Shown here: piece by piece, positions 7,194 through 9,698 of the stretch
Position numbering within the stretch: the stretch's first letter is position 1
How the letters are laid out: the number at the start of each line of letters is the position of its first letter
Assembly: GCA_946479225.1 (NCBI GenBank)
Contig: CAMLFI010000065.1
Location: 1-9,698, forward strand
Direction of reading: 5' to 3'
Length of the DNA: 9,698 bases
From: an uncultured Mucilaginibacter sp.
GTDB taxonomy: Bacteria; Bacteroidota; Bacteroidia; Sphingobacteriales; Sphingobacteriaceae
Notes under the pieces: model-generated
Databases searched by the model: none
Seen by the model: the letters and a program-made list of their open reading frames with translations, nothing else
What the model was told of the DNA's origin: nothing
Position numbers and translations under genes: made by a program

Positions 7194-8981
7194 TCAATCA
7201 TTATTTAAAGATTCATTCGGTGCGCCTCCCTCATTACTATTTTTATTTAACAAACTGCTTGTAGGTTTAGCAGGCCGTGCGGCAGGAGCCATAGGCGGCG
7301 GTGGCGGCATCTTGTCATGGATCTGCATACTTGGAAATGTATAGCCATATTTATCCTTAAGCAACTCTATTTGCGCTTTCGTAGCAGAATTCCTGAAAAA
7401 GTCTTTCTCCTCGCCGTTTTTTTCGTGTATAATAACCCTGAAATTAGTCTCCTTTCCATCTATCAGGTACCCGGTTTCTTCATATTTATAGCCTGTCACG
7501 GTTGATCTTAACTCGCCATTGGGCAAAGGAGGATATTTTGCAAGATCTTGTTTTGGTGGAAATTTAATATGGTCTACTTTTGGTTTCGGCGGTTGCGGTG
7601 GAGGAGGGGAAAGCTTGCTAATTTCTCCTTTTGGACCTTTTACTTTGGGTGGAAATTTAAGTTGATCTACTTTGGGTTTTTGGGCTATAGGTGTTGGCGA
7701 TAGGAGCAATTTTTCCATGTCAGCTTTTGTCCCGCTACGTACATACACCTTTTCTTCCCCGGTAGAAATACTTTCACCACCAACAACAATAACATGATTT
7801 AATTTCTTTAACTCGTCCATGTTGAATGTGGCATTTGCGCTACGATGCTGGCCAAGCTGCGGTAAGGTTTCTATCGAAATATATAATTGGTTTGATCCAA
7901 TTTTTCTATACTTCATTTTATAGCCTTCTTTTTGAAGAGATAAGTCCACTTTTTTAAGGTCATCGGAAGGCTCTATAAAATTAGCCCACCGCATGTAGTT
8001 CTCGCCTGCCTTTTGCTTAGGTGGCATTGGTGGCGGAGGTGCTATGCGTTTGGGTTGTTGTGCAATATGCACCGGTGCCAGATCTATCCAGCCATAAGGT
8101 TTACTGAACCCCAGTGTTGAGGCGCAAAGCAAACCTGCGCAAACAGGCAGTGCAACAAGATATTTGAGCCTGGCTAATTTACCCGAGCGTTGTTGATTTA
8201 ACATAATAATTCTCTTTTTTAACAGGTTATAATTGAAGAAGGCGTGGGTTATAGAAGAGCCGCCCGCCCCATAGGCATTGTTCACCAAAAAAGATGAATA
8301 GGTTAAAGCATCAGCCTCAGTAGCGGCCGTTTGTTCATCGGCAATATATTCGTGCACAGTTTTTAAGCTGTTCTGCAGCAAATAAATGCAGGGATTAAAC
8401 CAACATATCACCTTAAGTAATTCCAAAAACATAATATCGGCAGAGTGTTTTTGGCGGATATGCACCAGTTCATGCGTAATAATGGTATTAGCACCTGCAG
8501 CCCGCGTACCAATAAACAGATAATTGAAAAATGAGAAAGCTACATCAGTATCTTTCAGATACACCATTTTGTAATTGCCCACTTTGGCTTTAGTATTTCG
8601 AGTTAACTTAAATACTGAGTACAACTTAAGCGTTAGCAGTAACATTACAATTACTGCCCCTGCCATATAAGCCAGCCACAAATAATCATCAATGCTAAAT
8701 ACAGGCGCGACTGCCGCAACAGGCGTATTAATAATGTTTGAAGGCTCCACATACTGCAAAGTTTGAGCAGCCGGATAGGAAACCACCGGCGTATTATTTA
8801 TCACCCCCGGCTTTAATGCTCCAACCTGTAAAACAGGCAATACAAAAGCCATAACACAGCTTAGCAGTAAATAAGCGCGGTTTAACTGATAATGAGTTTC
8901 TTTAACTAAGAAAACGCAGTAGGCCAGGTAAAATACGCATAGGTATAAATTAGCTTCTGCCAGGTAATACAGCCAGTTCAT
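7194..8981 (-). CDS. M56 family (BlaR1/MecR1-like) membrane metallopeptidase with proline-rich C-terminal tail
   Basis: This 595-residue protein has membrane segments near residues 3-26, 36-54, 98-123 and 273-292. The zinc-peptidase motif HELVH is at 170-174, with downstream 'CWFNPCIYLL' and HEYIADE (210-216) supplying the expected third ligand, Glu211. This matches the intramembrane/cytoplasmic protease core of BlaR1/MecR1, which cleaves or destabilises its partner BlaI repressor. There is no penicillin-binding sensor domain. The C-terminal 300 residues, presumably periplasmic, contain proline tracts (PPPPMPP at 315-321, PPPPQPPKP at 459-467, PPPPP at 559-563) and two similar small domains (about 396-427 and 514-542). 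A second repeat, PKVDxxKFPPK, occurs at 436-446 and 467-477. The start codon overlaps the stop of the blaI-type gene (ATGA), implying translational coupling. The signal it senses is unknown. Confidence 0.9.
   Translation of the reverse strand: MNWLYYLAEANLYLCVFYLAYCVFLVKETHYQLNRAYLLLSCVMAFVLPVLQVGALKPGVINNTPVVSYPAAQTLQYVEPSNIINTPVAAVAPVFSIDDYLWLAYMAGAVIVMLLLTLKLYSVFKLTRNTKAKVGNYKMVYLKDTDVAFSFFNYLFIGTRAAGANTIITHELVHIRQKHSADIMFLELLKVICWFNPCIYLLQNSLKTVHEYIADEQTAATEADALTYSSFLVNNAYGAGGSSITHAFFNYNLLKKRIIMLNQQRSGKLARLKYLVALPVCAGLLCASTLGFSKPYGWIDLAPVHIAQQPKRIAPPPPMPPKQKAGENYMRWANFIEPSDDLKKVDLSLQKEGYKMKYRKIGSNQLYISIETLPQLGQHRSANATFNMDELKKLNHVIVVGGESISTGEEKVYVRSGTKADMEKLLLSPTPIAQKPKVDQLKFPPKVKGPKGEISKLSPPPPQPPKPKVDHIKFPPKQDLAKYPPLPNGELRSTVTGYKYEETGYLIDGKETNFRVIIHEKNGEEKDFFRNSATKAQIELLKDKYGYTFPSMQIHDKMPPPPPMAPAARPAKPTSSLLNKNSNEGGAPNESLNND
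7555..7679 (-). repeat. Internal direct repeat in the M56 gene
   Basis: Two similar stretches of about 32 bp begin at 7555 and 7648 on the plus strand, 93 bp (31 codons) apart. They encode PKVDHIKFPPK and PKVDQLKFPPK in the proline-rich linker of the M56 protein. The copies differ at several bases, so the duplication is not very recent. Confidence 0.8.
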
Positions 8982-9355
8982 TTCTTTTTCTTTTTTAGGT
9001 CCTCAATTAAATTGGTTAACTCATCCAGTTCATTTATGCCCAATTTCTTCTCATTGGCAATAAACGACACCAGGCTTTGGTAGGAGTTGCTGAAATAGTT
9101 GGTCATCATTTTATCAAACGTAAACTTGCGATAGGCAGCTTCGCTTATAAGCGGGAAGTATACATGCGAGTTACCGTAAGCCTTATGGTCAATAAAACCC
9201 TTGGTTTCCAGGACCCTCACAACTGTCGATACTGTATTATAAGCGGGTTTAGGTTCAGGCATCTGCTCCAATATGTCTTTTACAAGCCCTTCTTTTAAGG
9301 TCCATAAAATCTGCATTATTTGCTCTTCGGCTTTGGTCAACTCTTTGATTTTCAT
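8978..9355 (-). CDS. BlaI/MecI/CopY family transcriptional repressor
   Basis: This 125-residue protein is the normal length for the family. The N-terminal winged helix (about 1-70) begins 'ELTKAEEQIMQILW' and has the recognition helix 'AYNTVSTVVRVLETKGF' (38-54), followed by the wing 'AYGNSHVYFPL'. The C-terminal dimerisation helices include 'SLVSFIANEKKLGINELDEL' (94-113). In staphylococcal MecI/BlaI the partner protease cuts at an Asn-Phe bond in the equivalent 'SLVLNF' stretch; here the likely equivalent is Ser97-Phe98 (inference). It ends in five lysines. As a dimer it should bind dyad operators and repress transcription until inactivated by the M56 protease encoded next to it (4-bp overlap). 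Three matching dyads lie directly upstream, which supports autorepression. Confidence 0.93.
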   Translation of the reverse strand: MKIKELTKAEEQIMQILWTLKEGLVKDILEQMPEPKPAYNTVSTVVRVLETKGFIDHKAYGNSHVYFPLISEAAYRKFTFDKMMTNYFSNSYQSLVSFIANEKKLGINELDELTNLIEDLKKKKK

Positions 9356-9360
9356 TGCGA

Positions 9361-9374
9361 ACTATTTAAGTAGT
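9361..9374. promoter_or_regulatory. Predicted BlaI-type operator, proximal copy
   Basis: ACTATTTAAGTAGT is a dyad with half-sites ACTA and TAGT separated by 6 bp. It ends 5 bp before the blaI-type start codon and falls at or near the predicted transcription start, where a bound dimer would block initiation. It is one of three such dyads here. Confidence 0.7.
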
Positions 9375-9378
9375 TAAA

Positions 9379-9409
9379 TAAAGGTAAAACTATTTTTCTA
9401 GTTTGCAAA
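9379..9409 (-). promoter_or_regulatory. Promoter of the blaI-type/M56 operon
   Basis: On the minus strand a TTTG (complement of 9406-9409) is followed after 19 bp by TACCTTTA (complement of 9379-9386). This fits the Bacteroidota -33 TTTG / -7 TAnnTTTG promoter at seven or more of eight defined positions. The predicted transcription start is roughly at 9370-9374, giving a very short leader before the ATG at 9355. Confidence 0.65.
9389..9402. promoter_or_regulatory. Predicted BlaI-type operator, central copy
   Basis: ACTATTTTTCTAGT repeats the ACTA-N6-TAGT dyad and lies entirely in the spacer between the -33 and -7 boxes. Binding here would exclude RNA polymerase. It is offset 28 bp from the proximal copy and 20 bp (about two helical turns) from the distal copy. 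Confidence 0.72.
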
Positions 9410-9422
9410 CTATTTTTGTAGT
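9409..9422. promoter_or_regulatory. Predicted BlaI-type operator, distal copy
   Basis: ACTATTTTTGTAGT is the third ACTA-N6-TAGT dyad and differs from the central copy at one base. It touches the -33 box from upstream. The 20-bp offset puts it on the same DNA face as the central copy, allowing cooperative binding by two dimers. The linker between them (GTTTGCAAAC, 9401-9410) is itself palindromic. Confidence 0.7.
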
Positions 9423-9434
9423 TTTTTTTGTGGT

Positions 9435-9546
9435 AGTGATTAAAGATTGGTGATTATAGATTAGTTGGTCGCTTTGCAAAATCGCACATTGGTCAATCAG
9501 CACCATCCCCGATCACTAATTAACCAATCACCGCTCATCTAATCTT
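9435..9546. repeat. Degenerate GATTRGTGATT-type inverted repeats between the divergent genes
   Basis: The left arm (9435-9469) is built of GTGATT/GATTGGTGATT/GATTAG units. The right arm (9511-9546) has the same words on the opposite strand (ATCACTAATT, CCAATCACC, CTAATCT). The pairing is imperfect; for example GGTGATT at 9449-9455 faces AATCACC at 9526-9532. Together with the next repeat it fills most of the gap between the operators and dprA. No coding frame is evident, and function is unknown. Confidence 0.5.
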
Positions 9547-9591
9547 GCTAAAAAAATTTGCAAACCTCCACATCTTAACATATTTTGCACC

Positions 9592-9631
9592 TGCACATTT
9601 GCACATCCGCATATCTGCACATTTACACCAT
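9592..9631 (+). repeat. Five-unit 8-bp tandem repeat running into the dprA start codon
   Basis: Successive octamers are TGCACATT, TGCACATC, CGCATATC, TGCACATT and TACACCAT, in unbroken 8-bp register. The last unit includes the first two bases of the dprA ATG. A partial unit (TGCACC) precedes them at 9586-9591. Related words (TTTGCAAA, CCACATC) occur further upstream at 9557-9574. Confidence 0.75.
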
Positions 9632-9698
9632 GTCACAACTCCATCAAATAGCATTAACTTTTTTAAAAAGCATAGGTCCAACATCTGCCAGGTCGTTG
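9630..9698 (+). CDS. dprA: DNA-processing protein DprA (partial, N-terminus only)
   Basis: Only 23 codons are in the window, open to the edge. They read SQLHQIALTFLKSIGPTSAR after the initiator Met. This matches the start of Bacteroidota DprA/Smf proteins, whose N-terminal SAM/HhH-like segment has the pattern 'LHQIALT...GIGP..AR.L'. DprA loads RecA onto incoming single-stranded DNA during natural transformation. The Rossmann-like core is outside the window, so the call rests on this short match. The gene is divergent from the blaI-type operon, with 274 bp between the two starts, most of it repeats. Confidence 0.65.
   Translation, partial: MSQLHQIALTFLKSIGPTSARSL

Noticed and set aside
9585..9631. 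Repeats before dprA as a CRISPR array
   Set aside because: The units are 8 bp, contiguous and without spacers; no cas genes are present.

Overview
The window looks like chromosomal DNA from a Bacteroidota bacterium, most likely family Sphingobacteriaceae (Mucilaginibacter/Pedobacter-like). The evidence is protein style: signal peptides ending in A-N-A-Q, an M56 peptidase paired with a BlaI-type repressor, a TolB-like propeller protein, a Bacteroidota-type promoter (TTTG, 19 bp, TACCTTTA) and a start of dprA typical of the phylum. It is moderately AT-rich and densely coded. I see no rRNA, tRNA, CRISPR array, transposase or phage gene.

Layout. Positions 1-1583 (minus) hold a sugar metabolism pair: a Gfo/Idh/MocA oxidoreductase followed 6 bp later by a TIM-barrel sugar isomerase/epimerase cut by the window edge. 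Positions 1683-3227 (minus) encode a secreted protein with a lectin-like N-terminal domain and a TolB-type beta-propeller, with hairpins on both sides. Positions 3364-5134 (minus) hold an acyl-lipid/acyl-CoA desaturase and, upstream of it, a hotdog-fold acyl-CoA thioesterase. A divergent plus-strand gene (5210-5908) encodes an exported MORN-like protein of unknown function. It converges, with only 4 bp between stop codons, on a small secreted proline-rich basic protein (5913-6227, minus). Positions 6356-9355 (minus) form a likely operon: BlaI-type repressor, M56 (BlaR1-like) membrane metallopeptidase with a long proline-rich periplasmic tail, and a secreted CBM9-like protein. At the right edge, dprA begins on the plus strand.

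How the genes work together. The best-supported regulatory unit is the blaI-type gene and its M56 partner. Their start and stop overlap as ATGA. The promoter in front carries three copies of the dyad ACTA-N6-TAGT: one between the -33 and -7 boxes, one at the upstream edge of the -33 box, and one near the predicted transcription start. This is what an autorepressed sensor-protease/repressor circuit should look like. No beta-lactamase is present, so the controlled output is unknown. Polyproline tracts recur in the M56 tail, the CBM9-like protein and the small secreted protein, which suggests, but does not prove, a shared envelope function. The desaturase and thioesterase plausibly act together on acyl chains. 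The oxidoreductase and isomerase plausibly act in sugar (perhaps keto-sugar) catabolism.
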